Below are positions 1 through 6,845 of a stretch of DNA of 50,082 nt, piece after piece. A program made the position numbers and the translations under genes. Positions within the stretch are counted from its first letter, which is position 1; every line of letters begins with the position of its first letter. The notes beneath the pieces are model-generated. The model made no database searches and was not told the origin of the DNA. It saw nothing but the letters and a program-made list of their open reading frames with translations. The stretch comes from Candidatus Amulumruptor caecigallinarius. Its GTDB lineage: Bacteria > Bacteroidota > Bacteroidia > Bacteroidales > Muribaculaceae. The stretch is taken from assembly GCA_023665575.1 (NCBI GenBank), contig JAMPDQ010000001.1, forward strand, positions 155,599-205,680, written 5' to 3'.

Positions 1-52
1 GAGCACCTGACTGTTAATCAGGGGGTCGTTGGTTCAAGCCCATCCTGAAGCG
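1..52 (+). tRNA. tRNA-Asn (GTT), 3' part only
   Basis: The window opens inside this gene. The remaining 52 bases are identical to the 3' 52 bases of the complete tRNA-Asn at 125-198. The anticodon GTT is at 13-15 inside an intact anticodon stem-loop, and the acceptor 3' strand CTGAAGC is at 45-51. No CCA is encoded. The 5' part lies outside the window. Confidence 0.93.
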
Positions 53-124
53 CCCAATGGCAATAATTAAGCAAAGTGCATACATAGCCCGTGAGGGTTG
101 AAATGGCAAGTATAAGACACATTT

Positions 125-198
125 GCTTCAGTAGCTCAGTTGGTTAGAGCACCTGACTGTTAATCAGGGGGTCGTTGGTTCAAGCCCATCCTGAAGCG
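125..198 (+). tRNA. tRNA-Asn (GTT)
   Basis: This is a 74-nt cloverleaf. The acceptor strands GCTTCAG (125-131) and CTGAAGC (191-197) pair fully, with discriminator G198. The D-arm GCTC/GAGC and anticodon stem CCTGA/TCAGG are intact, with anticodon GTT at 159-161. The T-loop TTCAAGC is at 179-185. The T-stem GTTGG/CCATC has one T-T mismatch (175/189), which the upstream copy also carries. No CCA is encoded. It is the second of two tandem identical copies, 72 bp apart. Confidence 0.97.
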
Positions 199-201
199 CT
201 T

Positions 202-234
202 AAAACCCGTCGAAGTGATTCGCCGGGTTTTTTG
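202..234 (+). terminator. Terminator of the tRNA-Asn pair
   Basis: AAAACCCG (202-209) pairs with CGGGTTTT (224-231), and an inner stem CGAA/TTCG sits inside it. A T-run follows. It lies four bases after the tRNA 3' end, as expected for an intrinsic terminator. Confidence 0.85.
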
Positions 235-287
235 ATTTTTATATATCAATTTATCACGTTGCTCACAACATGATAAACTCATCAACT

Positions 288-1340
288 CTAATACATAGGC
301 GTGAATGGCGCCGAGGCCACAAGGCGTCCCGTGGCATCTCCCACAAGATCTGTGGTTTTGGAGGTATCAAGCTTCATCACAGGTGCACCTTTGCGCAAAT
401 CCACCTTGTTAAGATCAACATAGTAAATGCCCGAGTTTGTCACCAAATCAAAGTAATATTTCTTATCGCGGATGTTGCTGTAGGTGCGCCACTGCGTGCT
501 GCTGAGATTAGGTTCACCCTCAATCATATAGGTGTAGGGCACAGAGCTGTTGGCAAGTATGCTGCGGGCAATCGACACCCCGAGGTCTCCATCTGAAACC
601 GGCTCAACATGATGTGCGAAATAGTCGGCACGCACACATCTGTCAGCACTTGTCACAGTGCCCGGAAGCATATTCTTACCGCCGATTTTGCGCCAATAGT
701 CGATAATGGCAGTCATAGCCGGCCAGGTGGGGTCGTTGGTCATCGCGCGGTAGTCGCCCATATCATAGACATTGATTTTGCCATGGTCAAACTCAAAGAT
801 TACACTTTTGCCTGTAGCATCGGTCACACCCCAATGGAGAGCAGAAACGGTGCCGCTGTCGAATGTGGCTCCCTGGATTTCAAATTGCGTATCCTTAAGA
901 GCCTTCACCACTTCGTCGGTGGTGGCGTTCATATCAAGAAGCCAAGCCACAAACACAGAGAGTGACATAGTGTGGGGCATCACCTTTGTGGAATCATTAT
1001 ATACTGTTCCCTTGCAGAAAAGTCCGCTCACCACAAGCCCTTTCTCATTCATGCCCTCAGTTACGCCGCCGTCATAGCCAACTGCATATACAGCACCATA
1101 TTTCGAGGTCCACTTAATCGGGTTGGAGAGATTTGTGCTCACCTTCTCCATGCCGCGGGGATACACATAGAGGTTCGTCGGTATGGGAGTTTTCCAATCG
1201 AGCGAACGAGCCACAACAAACAGATTATCCTTCCCTTCGTAAAGAATACGGGAGCATGCATCGCTTTGGAAAGGATTAAAGGCTGTGATTGCGAGAGTGC
1301 CGCCAACAACGGCACTTTTTACGATATCAGATGTCTTCAT
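288..1340 (-). CDS. Secreted choloylglycine hydrolase-family (bile salt hydrolase / penicillin acylase-like) Ntn hydrolase
   Basis: The 350-residue protein belongs to the linear-amide C-N hydrolase family, whose members cleave conjugated bile salts, penicillin V or acyl-homoserine lactones. An N-terminal hydrophobic stretch (about residues 9-24) precedes Cys29 in DACSRI. After signal removal, Cys29 would be the nucleophile exposed at or near the new N-terminus. Spacing fits the family: Cys29, Arg45 (+16) and Asp48 (+19) match Cys2, Arg18 and Asp21 of bile salt hydrolases. Later landmarks are GMNEKGLVVSGLF, MTNDPTW (expected active-site Asn) and SADRCVRADYF (expected active-site Arg). Gut Bacteroidales members commonly deconjugate bile acids, but the substrate cannot be read from sequence alone. 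The gene stands alone with no clear partner. Confidence 0.88.
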   Translation of the reverse strand: MKTSDIVKSAVVGGTLAITAFNPFQSDACSRILYEGKDNLFVVARSLDWKTPIPTNLYVYPRGMEKVSTNLSNPIKWTSKYGAVYAVGYDGGVTEGMNEKGLVVSGLFCKGTVYNDSTKVMPHTMSLSVFVAWLLDMNATTDEVVKALKDTQFEIQGATFDSGTVSALHWGVTDATGKSVIFEFDHGKINVYDMGDYRAMTNDPTWPAMTAIIDYWRKIGGKNMLPGTVTSADRCVRADYFAHHVEPVSDGDLGVSIARSILANSSVPYTYMIEGEPNLSSTQWRTYSNIRDKKYYFDLVTNSGIYYVDLNKVDLRKGAPVMKLDTSKTTDLVGDATGRLVASAPFTPMY

Positions 1341-1394
1341 AGCAAAAACGTGTATGTTTTTAATTCATATTTCTCAGATTTGCACCGGGGGTTT

Positions 1395-1560
1395 TAGGCT
1401 TCGTTCCCCCAAAAATTTTACATTAGTGCGGCTTCTTTTTGGCTGATTTTTTTATGTAACAAGATTTAAATTAAAACACTGTTTTTGACATGAATGTTTA
1501 TAAGACCCCGTTTCATAAAAAATAGCGGTCGCCGGGGAGGCTTTGGGCGGAGGTGTTTAA
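1395..1560. repeat. Degenerate fragments of the intergenic repeat families
   Basis: The stretch beginning TTAGGCTTCGTTCCCCC near 1395 resembles the end of the MITE-like elements at 34159 and 46488. The following GCGGCTTCTTTTTGGC matches bases near 9420 in the fold-back element, and CCGTTTCATAAAAAAT near 1507-1522 matches that element's arms. It reads as a mosaic remnant between the hydrolase gene and the SPOR-like lipoprotein gene. Confidence 0.5.
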
Positions 1561-1580
1561 AACCCGCGTCATTGCATTTT

Positions 1581-2159
1581 CTATCCGATTGGACACAACG
1601 GTTGCATGGCCGGACCATCGTCCATAAAAAAAGAAACTGACGAATAATCTTTAGAAACTGCGCCCAAAACCACGGGGTTGGCCGGCAGTCCGATATAAGG
1701 ATAGTCGGGAAATTGGGTGCGGAAGCGTTTGATTGCGCTGCAGGCCTCTTCAAAAGTGGCGACATTTGCCACAATCGTGTAGCATTTCTGATCCTGTCCC
1801 AGCACAGTGGCGGCATCCGGCCATCCGGCTTTGCGCAAATCTTCTGCCGAGGCATCGGCATTTGTCTGCATCTTAAACACACCCACAGCCACCATAAGTG
1901 GAGTCGGGAGCGCACTGCCGTCAGCACGGCGAACAGGTTCGCGCAGCACATACACAGAGTCGCCCTCCACCACACGCAGTTGCGGCCCCTCGTCACTAAG
2001 CAGACCGGAGGCGGGAATCATCCGTTCCCGGGCAGCCGATTCCCTTTTCAATTTCGCGGCATCATATGCTGCCTTATATCCCTGTTCGGTAGGTTTGCAG
2101 GCAATAAAGATAAGCGCGGCCATAGCCGCGCTTATGAATTTTATAGAAATTTTTTTCAT
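1581..2159 (-). CDS. Lipoprotein with SPOR-like domain
   Basis: The 192-residue protein has a lipoprotein signal peptide ending in the lipobox-like IFIAC (Cys about 21), so it is probably anchored in the outer membrane or exposed to the periplasm. Residues about 88-160 (VAVGVFKMQ, then a conserved-looking basic/hydrophobic pattern, TIVANVATFEEACSAIKRFR) resemble a SPOR fold, which binds peptidoglycan stripped of stem peptides. That assignment is by pattern only. An in-frame GTG lies one codon upstream; I chose the ATG at 2159 because it begins the typical MKK signal peptide. It lies 17 bp after the coiled-coil lipoprotein gene and is probably the last gene of that operon. Confidence 0.72.
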   Translation of the reverse strand: MKKISIKFISAAMAALIFIACKPTEQGYKAAYDAAKLKRESAARERMIPASGLLSDEGPQLRVVEGDSVYVLREPVRRADGSALPTPLMVAVGVFKMQTNADASAEDLRKAGWPDAATVLGQDQKCYTIVANVATFEEACSAIKRFRTQFPDYPYIGLPANPVVLGAVSKDYSSVSFFMDDGPAMQPLCPIG

Positions 2160-2176
2160 CACAAAACCGGATTATA

Positions 2177-3046
2177 TCAGTCAGTCTGAATAATGAGGTG
2201 GTTGGAGAGCGACCAGAACTTAACCGGATTCACAATCTCAATAGTTTTGGGGCCATTCTTCTCGCCGACGATGCGATAGCTGCCTTCGGGCATATTGGTC
2301 CAGATTTTCGCCTTCTTGGCGTTGGTGGGCACTGATTTAAGTGTGCGTTTGTCGGCAGTTACGAAATATGAGGCATCAAAATTGCCCTTAAGCACTTTTG
2401 TGGAGCCGAGGAATTTTTTCTCGAGCAAGCCTTTCTGCTTCAATTCCTTGTTGGAGCCGATAGCATAGAACACCTTGTTGGCCTCATTCTCGGCGGCCAC
2501 GGCTGCGGCCTGCGCCTCCTCTTTAGCGGCTGTTTCCGTCTTTACCTGCTCTTCTGTTTCCGTCACCTTGGTGTTGAGATTTTCAATTTCCACCTTTGCA
2601 TTCTCAAGATCTTTTTCGAGCTGAGCAATCTTGGCATCCTGCTGCTCGATGTGCTGGCGAAGCTGGGTGATTGTTCTGGCCTGAACACTGTTTTCATTGC
2701 CTGAATTCTTCACTTTGGCTTCCATCTCCTCCAGAAGGGCTTTGTTGGCAGCGAGGCGAGCCTTGATGGTGGAGAGATTGCGGCGTATTTCAGCTCGGCG
2801 ATCCACATTGTCACCATTGCCTATATTATACAAAAGACCCTCCTGAGTATTGATGGAATCCAGTCCGGTGTAGATATCACCCATAAGGAGCATCAGAGAA
2901 TCGTTAAAATTGGTTGCTTCATCATATTGAGCTGTGAGGTCGGCAATTTTTGCCGAATCTTCGTCAAGCTTCTGTTTGTCACCGCCGGCGCATGAAGCCA
3001 AAAGCAACGCACCGATTCCAATAAGGAACAAATAAGTTTTTTTCAT
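2177..3046 (-). CDS. Coiled-coil lipoprotein, possibly Cbp1-like adhesin family
   Basis: The 289-residue protein has a lipobox (LLLASC, Cys about 19), then about 170 residues rich in Glu, Lys, Ala and Leu in heptad-like order (roughly 25-190). A compact C-terminal domain follows (FYAIGSNKELKQKGLLEKKF to VKFWSLSNHLIIQ). This layout matches a widespread Bacteroidales lipoprotein family related to the Bacteroides fragilis collagen-binding protein Cbp1. That link is from memory of the family and should be treated as tentative. The gene sits 38 bp downstream of rsmI and 17 bp upstream of the SPOR-like lipoprotein gene, all on the same strand. Confidence 0.72.
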   Translation of the reverse strand: MKKTYLFLIGIGALLLASCAGGDKQKLDEDSAKIADLTAQYDEATNFNDSLMLLMGDIYTGLDSINTQEGLLYNIGNGDNVDRRAEIRRNLSTIKARLAANKALLEEMEAKVKNSGNENSVQARTITQLRQHIEQQDAKIAQLEKDLENAKVEIENLNTKVTETEEQVKTETAAKEEAQAAAVAAENEANKVFYAIGSNKELKQKGLLEKKFLGSTKVLKGNFDASYFVTADKRTLKSVPTNAKKAKIWTNMPEGSYRIVGEKNGPKTIEIVNPVKFWSLSNHLIIQTD

Positions 3047-3084
3047 AGCCTTGATATAATTTAAATAGTGAAATCTTGTGTTTC

Positions 3085-3750
3085 TTAACTCACAACTATA
3101 ACAATCTCCCCCCTGGTTTGGTTCGATTCATATTTTGCGGCAAGGTTGCCGAGGGTGTCGCGGTCGATGGTTTCGTGGAGTTTGGAGATTTCCCGACACA
3201 CGGCTGCCGGGCGGTCAGCTCCGAATGCCTCGGCGAGTTGGCGAAGCGTGCGTGCCACTCTCAGCGGCGACTCATAAATAATCACGGTGCGCTGTTCGGC
3301 GGCCAATTCGTTGAGGCGTGTGGTTCTCCCCTTTTTGAGGGGCAGGAATCCTTCAAACACGAATCTGTCGCAGGGAAGGCCGGAGGCCACCAGTGCGGGC
3401 ACGAAAGCAGTTGCGCCGGGAAGACACTCCACCTCAATTCCGGCCTCGCGACACGCTCGCGCGAGCATAAAGCCGGGATCGGAGATTCCCGGCGTGCCGG
3501 CATCCGACACCAGAGCCACATCCAATCCCCCCTCAATCTCCTCCACTATTCCGGCCACGGTGCGGTGCTCGTTGTTGCGGTGATGGCTTCGCATAGGCGT
3601 GTGGATGTCATAATGGCGCATCAACACGGCACTCGTGCGGGTATCCTCGGCTAATATGAGGTCGGCCTCCTTCAGCACGCGGATTGCGCGAAAAGTCATA
3701 TCCTCCAGATTGCCCACCGGAGTGGGCACTATATGCAATTTCCCGCTCAT
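3085..3750 (-). CDS. rsmI: 16S rRNA (cytidine1402-2'-O)-methyltransferase RsmI
   Basis: RsmI uses S-adenosylmethionine to methylate the 2'-OH of C1402 in the 30S decoding centre. The 221-residue protein shows the family signatures: LHIVPTPVGNLEDMTFRAI at the N-terminus, LAEDTR at about 34-39, ALVSDAGTPGISDPG at about 78-92, and LPGATAFVPALVASGL followed by FEGFLP. It is a little shorter than enterobacterial RsmI because the extra C-terminal helices are missing, which is normal in Bacteroidetes. Its start overlaps the stop of the upstream hypothetical gene by 4 bp, indicating translational coupling. Confidence 0.96.
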   Translation of the reverse strand: MSGKLHIVPTPVGNLEDMTFRAIRVLKEADLILAEDTRTSAVLMRHYDIHTPMRSHHRNNEHRTVAGIVEEIEGGLDVALVSDAGTPGISDPGFMLARACREAGIEVECLPGATAFVPALVASGLPCDRFVFEGFLPLKKGRTTRLNELAAEQRTVIIYESPLRVARTLRQLAEAFGADRPAAVCREISKLHETIDRDTLGNLAAKYESNQTRGEIVIVVS

Positions 3751-4274
3751 GCTCCAAAATATTGTTTTATGATTTGCAGAAAATCGGCCACATCTTCGTT
3801 ATTGCGGTCAAGCCCATACTCTTCAATAAAATAATTCTCCGCCTCATCATAATTGTCAAAGCCGCTGAGGGCATCCATAGCGGCGGAGAATTCGGCGTCA
3901 CTGCCGCTAAAAAGAGCACGGCGGAAGCGGAAGCGGTCATTAAGGCAGAAAGCCGGAGCATTTTTCTCCTTATGCCTCGGAATTCCGTCCGCCGCTGCAG
4001 AATTATCCGCATACTCCGGCTCGGCAGTATATTCGGATACGTCCGCATATTCGGGTTCGCCCATATCTTCGGGCTCGCCTGCATATTCGGTCTCGCCGGG
4101 ATTTTCGGCAGCATTGGCAGCCTCAAGCTCTTCAAGCCTGCTGAGCGCCTCTTTCAACCTCGTTTTAATCAGGGGTCGCAACTCTCTCAGTTTTTCAGTT
4201 CTAAGCCAGAGGAGCTCCAGAAGGCCCTCGGCTTCATACACTCTGTTTTTGATATCGTTGATTTTCTCTTTCAT
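3747..4274 (-). CDS. Conserved-type hypothetical protein with acidic linker
   Basis: I do not recognise a named function. The 175-residue protein has three parts. An N-terminal helical stretch (about 1-55) is rich in Leu, Glu and Arg. A low-complexity acidic linker (about 56-100) has near-repeats of GEPEYA / AEPEYAD. A C-terminal globular domain (about 110-175) carries FRFRRALFSG and a YDEAENYFIEEYG..NEDVADFLQIIKQYF pattern. I recall the same C-terminal pattern in other Bacteroidetes proteins encoded next to rsmI. A TTG lies just upstream in frame; the ATG at 4274 is preferred. The 4-bp overlap with rsmI supports a shared transcript. Confidence 0.75.
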   Translation of the reverse strand: MKEKINDIKNRVYEAEGLLELLWLRTEKLRELRPLIKTRLKEALSRLEELEAANAAENPGETEYAGEPEDMGEPEYADVSEYTAEPEYADNSAAADGIPRHKEKNAPAFCLNDRFRFRRALFSGSDAEFSAAMDALSGFDNYDEAENYFIEEYGLDRNNEDVADFLQIIKQYFGA

Positions 4275-4297
4275 CAATTTTTTTAATAATCGCAGGT

Positions 4298-4456
4298 AAA
4301 CTTGCGAAAAGTCAAGTCGTTAGAGGTTAGAGGTTGTTTTTGTCAGCAACAATTAGATTCAGTCATATAACACGCTATATTCCTTCATCTGCAAGAATAA
4401 ATCTGCGCCAAATTTTCGACCTCTGCTTTCACATTTTTTGTGGAATGAAGCCTAAG
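4298..4456 (-). repeat. MITE-like intergenic element, copy A, overlapping the dacB stop codon
   Basis: Read on the minus strand, this stretch starts with TAGGCTTCATTCC. It continues through an AAAAAATG..AAAGCAGAGGTCG segment and CAACCTCTAACCTCTAAC, and ends with CTTTTCGCAAGTTT. The same blocks occur in the same order in the element at 34159-34399. The first bases of the element provide the TAG stop (4452-4454) of dacB. The element fills the whole gap between dacB and the next gene. Confidence 0.65.
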
Positions 4457-5666
4457 GGAAAGTTTCGAGTAGAAGGCTTTCCACTTGGCGACGTGCGGCG
4501 GCACGGTCTCCCATATTGTTCAGCATTATAACCACAACATGCGTCGGTTCGTAGTTGTCGTCGAGCTTATATCCGGCGTAGCATTGGATTCCCTTCATAG
4601 ACCCGGTTTTCATGGCGATGTAACCCTCGAGAGGAGAACCTGTCAGAAGCTTTCTGAGCGTTCCCTCCTGACCGGCCAGCGGGAAAAAGGAGGCGTAATA
4701 GGGATTGCCGGCCATTTTAGTGAGCACATCAGCTATAAAGCGTGCTGTCACCCGGTTGCTTCTCGACAGGCCGGAACCGTCCACCACATTAACGCCACTC
4801 ATGTCGGCTCCCGACTTTCGCCAATATTCCGTCACTTTTTTCGCACCTTCGGCTATGGAGCCTTCCGAGCCGAGGTTGAGGCCGATTGTGCGAAGCAGAG
4901 CTTCGGCATATTGATTGTCGCTGCGCATCATGCATGAGCGCATTATCTCATCGACAGGAGCGGAGACATGCATCCCGAGCGGGTAATGTTTTCCGCGGTG
5001 CTCCCCCGCATTGCCCGACATCGGCACTCCGGCATCCCGGAGAGCTCCCCGCAGTCTTGACCTGAAGACTCCGGCAGGGTCGGCCACGGAGCTTTTTCCG
5101 CTCGCATTGTCTTCGAAGTTGAATCCATGGGAGCCGGTGCCATAACTGTGTGGAAGATCTCCTTTGGCCCAGGCGGGGTTGATTGCCGGTCCGGGGAAAC
5201 GGCTTTCGTCCACCACCACATCTCCGGCTATGCTGTCTATGTCAAGATTTGCAATTGCCTCCACAATCTCTTTAACAAGATTGTCAGAACCGGGCTCACT
5301 ACGTGTATTGAGAGAAGGGTCGCCCGAAGCCTCCACAAGGATATCCCCCTCGAGCACACGGTTACGCACTTTTCCGGTGATATAGACACCCGTGTTGTAG
5401 CGATAAGCCGGGCCGGTTTTTTCAAGCAGTGTGGCAGTGGTGACGCATTTCATTATAGAGGCCGGAATCAGCGGTGTCTCTTCATTCAGGCTTTGCAACG
5501 TGCGGCCTGTCTTCAGGTCGACCACCAATACAGCCGAGGAGGCGGAATCGATGGCGGCCGAACCCACAAAATCGGCAATGTCGGCGAAGATGCGTCCCGG
5601 CATGCATATTAGCACCACCATTACCGGCAATGCCGCCAAAAAGTGATTGAGTCTGCCCGTTTTCAT
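4452..5666 (-). CDS. dacB: D-alanyl-D-alanine carboxypeptidase/endopeptidase, PBP4 type (S13 family)
   Basis: This periplasmic enzyme trims the terminal D-Ala and cuts D-Ala-meso-DAP cross-links in peptidoglycan. The three active-site motifs of the penicillin-binding fold are present: SIMK (Ser70, Lys73), SDN (249-251) and KTG (353-355). Also present are DPSLN and DGSGLSR, both typical of S13. An N-terminal hydrophobic signal segment covers about 10-28. At 404 residues it is shorter than E. coli DacB (about 477), so the inserted domains are reduced. A TTTG-N20-TAAATTTG promoter places the transcript start at or next to the ATG. The stop codon lies inside a repeat element, so the native C-terminus may have been altered. 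Confidence 0.93.
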   Translation of the reverse strand: MKTGRLNHFLAALPVMVVLICMPGRIFADIADFVGSAAIDSASSAVLVVDLKTGRTLQSLNEETPLIPASIMKCVTTATLLEKTGPAYRYNTGVYITGKVRNRVLEGDILVEASGDPSLNTRSEPGSDNLVKEIVEAIANLDIDSIAGDVVVDESRFPGPAINPAWAKGDLPHSYGTGSHGFNFEDNASGKSSVADPAGVFRSRLRGALRDAGVPMSGNAGEHRGKHYPLGMHVSAPVDEIMRSCMMRSDNQYAEALLRTIGLNLGSEGSIAEGAKKVTEYWRKSGADMSGVNVVDGSGLSRSNRVTARFIADVLTKMAGNPYYASFFPLAGQEGTLRKLLTGSPLEGYIAMKTGSMKGIQCYAGYKLDDNYEPTHVVVIMLNNMGDRAAARRQVESLLLETFP

Positions 5667-5670
5667 AACA

Positions 5671-5702
5671 CAAATTTAAATAATCCACATTTGAATAACA
5701 AA
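5671..5702 (-). promoter_or_regulatory. Bacteroidetes-type promoter of dacB
   Basis: On the minus strand, TTTG (5699-5702) is followed after exactly 20 nt by TAAATTTG (5671-5678). This matches the sigma-ABfr consensus TTTG-N19-21-TAnnTTTG. Only 4 nt separate the -7 box from the dacB ATG, which predicts a leaderless or nearly leaderless mRNA. Confidence 0.75.
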
Positions 5703-5718
5703 AATTTCGCTAATTTTG
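5690..5718 (+). promoter_or_regulatory. Bacteroidetes-type promoter of the AI-2E-type permease gene
   Basis: TTTG (5690-5693) and TAATTTTG (5711-5718) are 17 nt apart, slightly shorter than the usual 19-21. The ATG at 5725 is 6 nt after the -7 box, again suggesting a leaderless mRNA. It overlaps the divergent dacB promoter. Confidence 0.55.
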
Positions 5719-5724
5719 TAAGTC

Positions 5725-6843
5725 ATGGTGGAACATCAATACACATTCGACCGCGTGGTGCGCATCATCTTCGGAGTGTGCGGACTTCTGGCGGTGCTAT
5801 ATCTGCTGAATATCCTGAAGGGGGTGCTTCTTCCCTTCTTAGTGTCATGTCTGATTGCATATATGCTTGAGCCGGTGGTGCAATGGAATATGCGCATCAC
5901 TCATCTCCGGGCACGTTTCATACCGGTGGTGCTGACTCTGCTTGAAGCATGTCTGCTAATCGCTGCTTTCTGCCTGGTTTTCTTCCCCTATCTTGTGTCG
6001 GAATGCACGGAAATGGCTGTAATGGTGAAGAAATATGCCTCGGCGCAGGTAAATATCCCCTTTATCTCCGACAATATCCATCGGTTTATACGCGAAAACA
6101 TCGATTTCAACCGGCTGGTGCGCTATCTGTCGAAAGATGAATGGCGCGAATTGGTGAAAACCACACTTTCGTCAACATGGAGCGTGATCACATCGAGCCT
6201 TGCGCTTGTGGCGGCGGCTGTAAGCTGGCTGATTGTGCTGCTTTATGTGATTTTCATCATGCTTGATTATGAGCGGCTCATGCTCAGTTTCCGCCAGCTT
6301 GTGCCACGCGCCCACCGGCGCCGGGTGTTTGGCATCTTCCGCGACATAAAAGATTCGATGAACCGCTATTTCCGCGGCCAGTTTCTCATCGCCATGACGG
6401 TGGGTGTGCTGTTTGCCGCCGGTTTCGTGATTATCGGACTGCCAATGGGTGTGGTGCTGGGGCTTTTTATCGGTGTGCTTAATCTGGTGCCCTATCTTCA
6501 GCTCATTTCGTTGCCGATCACCACGTTGCTATGTCTTGTCCGGGCAGTGGGCACGGGTGGCGATTTCTGGATGATATTTTGGGAGTCCATGGCTGTTTAT
6601 ATTGTGGTGCAGTGCATTCAGGATCTTTTTCTCACTCCGAAAATCATGGGAAAGGCCATGGGGCTCAACCCGGCCATTATTCTGCTTTCTCTCTCGATAT
6701 GGGGCACGTTGCTCGGTTTCATGGGGCTGATTATAGGCCTGCCGCTCACCACTCTGCTGCTTTCTTATTATAACACTTACGTGGTGGAACACCATCCACG
6801 CGGCAGAGACCGATGCAACACACTTGATAAAAAAACAAACTGA
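5725..6843 (+). CDS. AI-2E family transporter (PerM/YhhT-like membrane protein)
   Basis: The 372-residue polytopic inner-membrane protein has hydrophobic segments near residues 10-40, 60-90, 145-175, 220-285 and 295-355, consistent with the eight-helix AI-2E/PerM fold. The C-terminal signature is clear: QDLFLTPKIMGKAMGLNPAIILL followed by LLGFMGLIIGLPLTT. Members have been linked to quorum-signal export, or to sodium/lithium-proton exchange in some cases, so the substrate here is unknown. The next gene begins 2 bp after the stop, so the permease and the cation/proton antiporter are probably cotranscribed. Confidence 0.9.
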   Translation: MVEHQYTFDRVVRIIFGVCGLLAVLYLLNILKGVLLPFLVSCLIAYMLEPVVQWNMRITHLRARFIPVVLTLLEACLLIAAFCLVFFPYLVSECTEMAVMVKKYASAQVNIPFISDNIHRFIRENIDFNRLVRYLSKDEWRELVKTTLSSTWSVITSSLALVAAAVSWLIVLLYVIFIMLDYERLMLSFRQLVPRAHRRRVFGIFRDIKDSMNRYFRGQFLIAMTVGVLFAAGFVIIGLPMGVVLGLFIGVLNLVPYLQLISLPITTLLCLVRAVGTGGDFWMIFWESMAVYIVVQCIQDLFLTPKIMGKAMGLNPAIILLSLSIWGTLLGFMGLIIGLPLTTLLLSYYNTYVVEHHPRGRDRCNTLDKKTN

Positions 6844-6845
6844 CA

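Noticed and set aside
1466-1996. 176-residue minus-strand ORF overlapping the SPOR-like lipoprotein gene
   Set aside because: It is a shadow in another frame; the overlapping frame has a signal peptide, lipobox and domain-like pattern.
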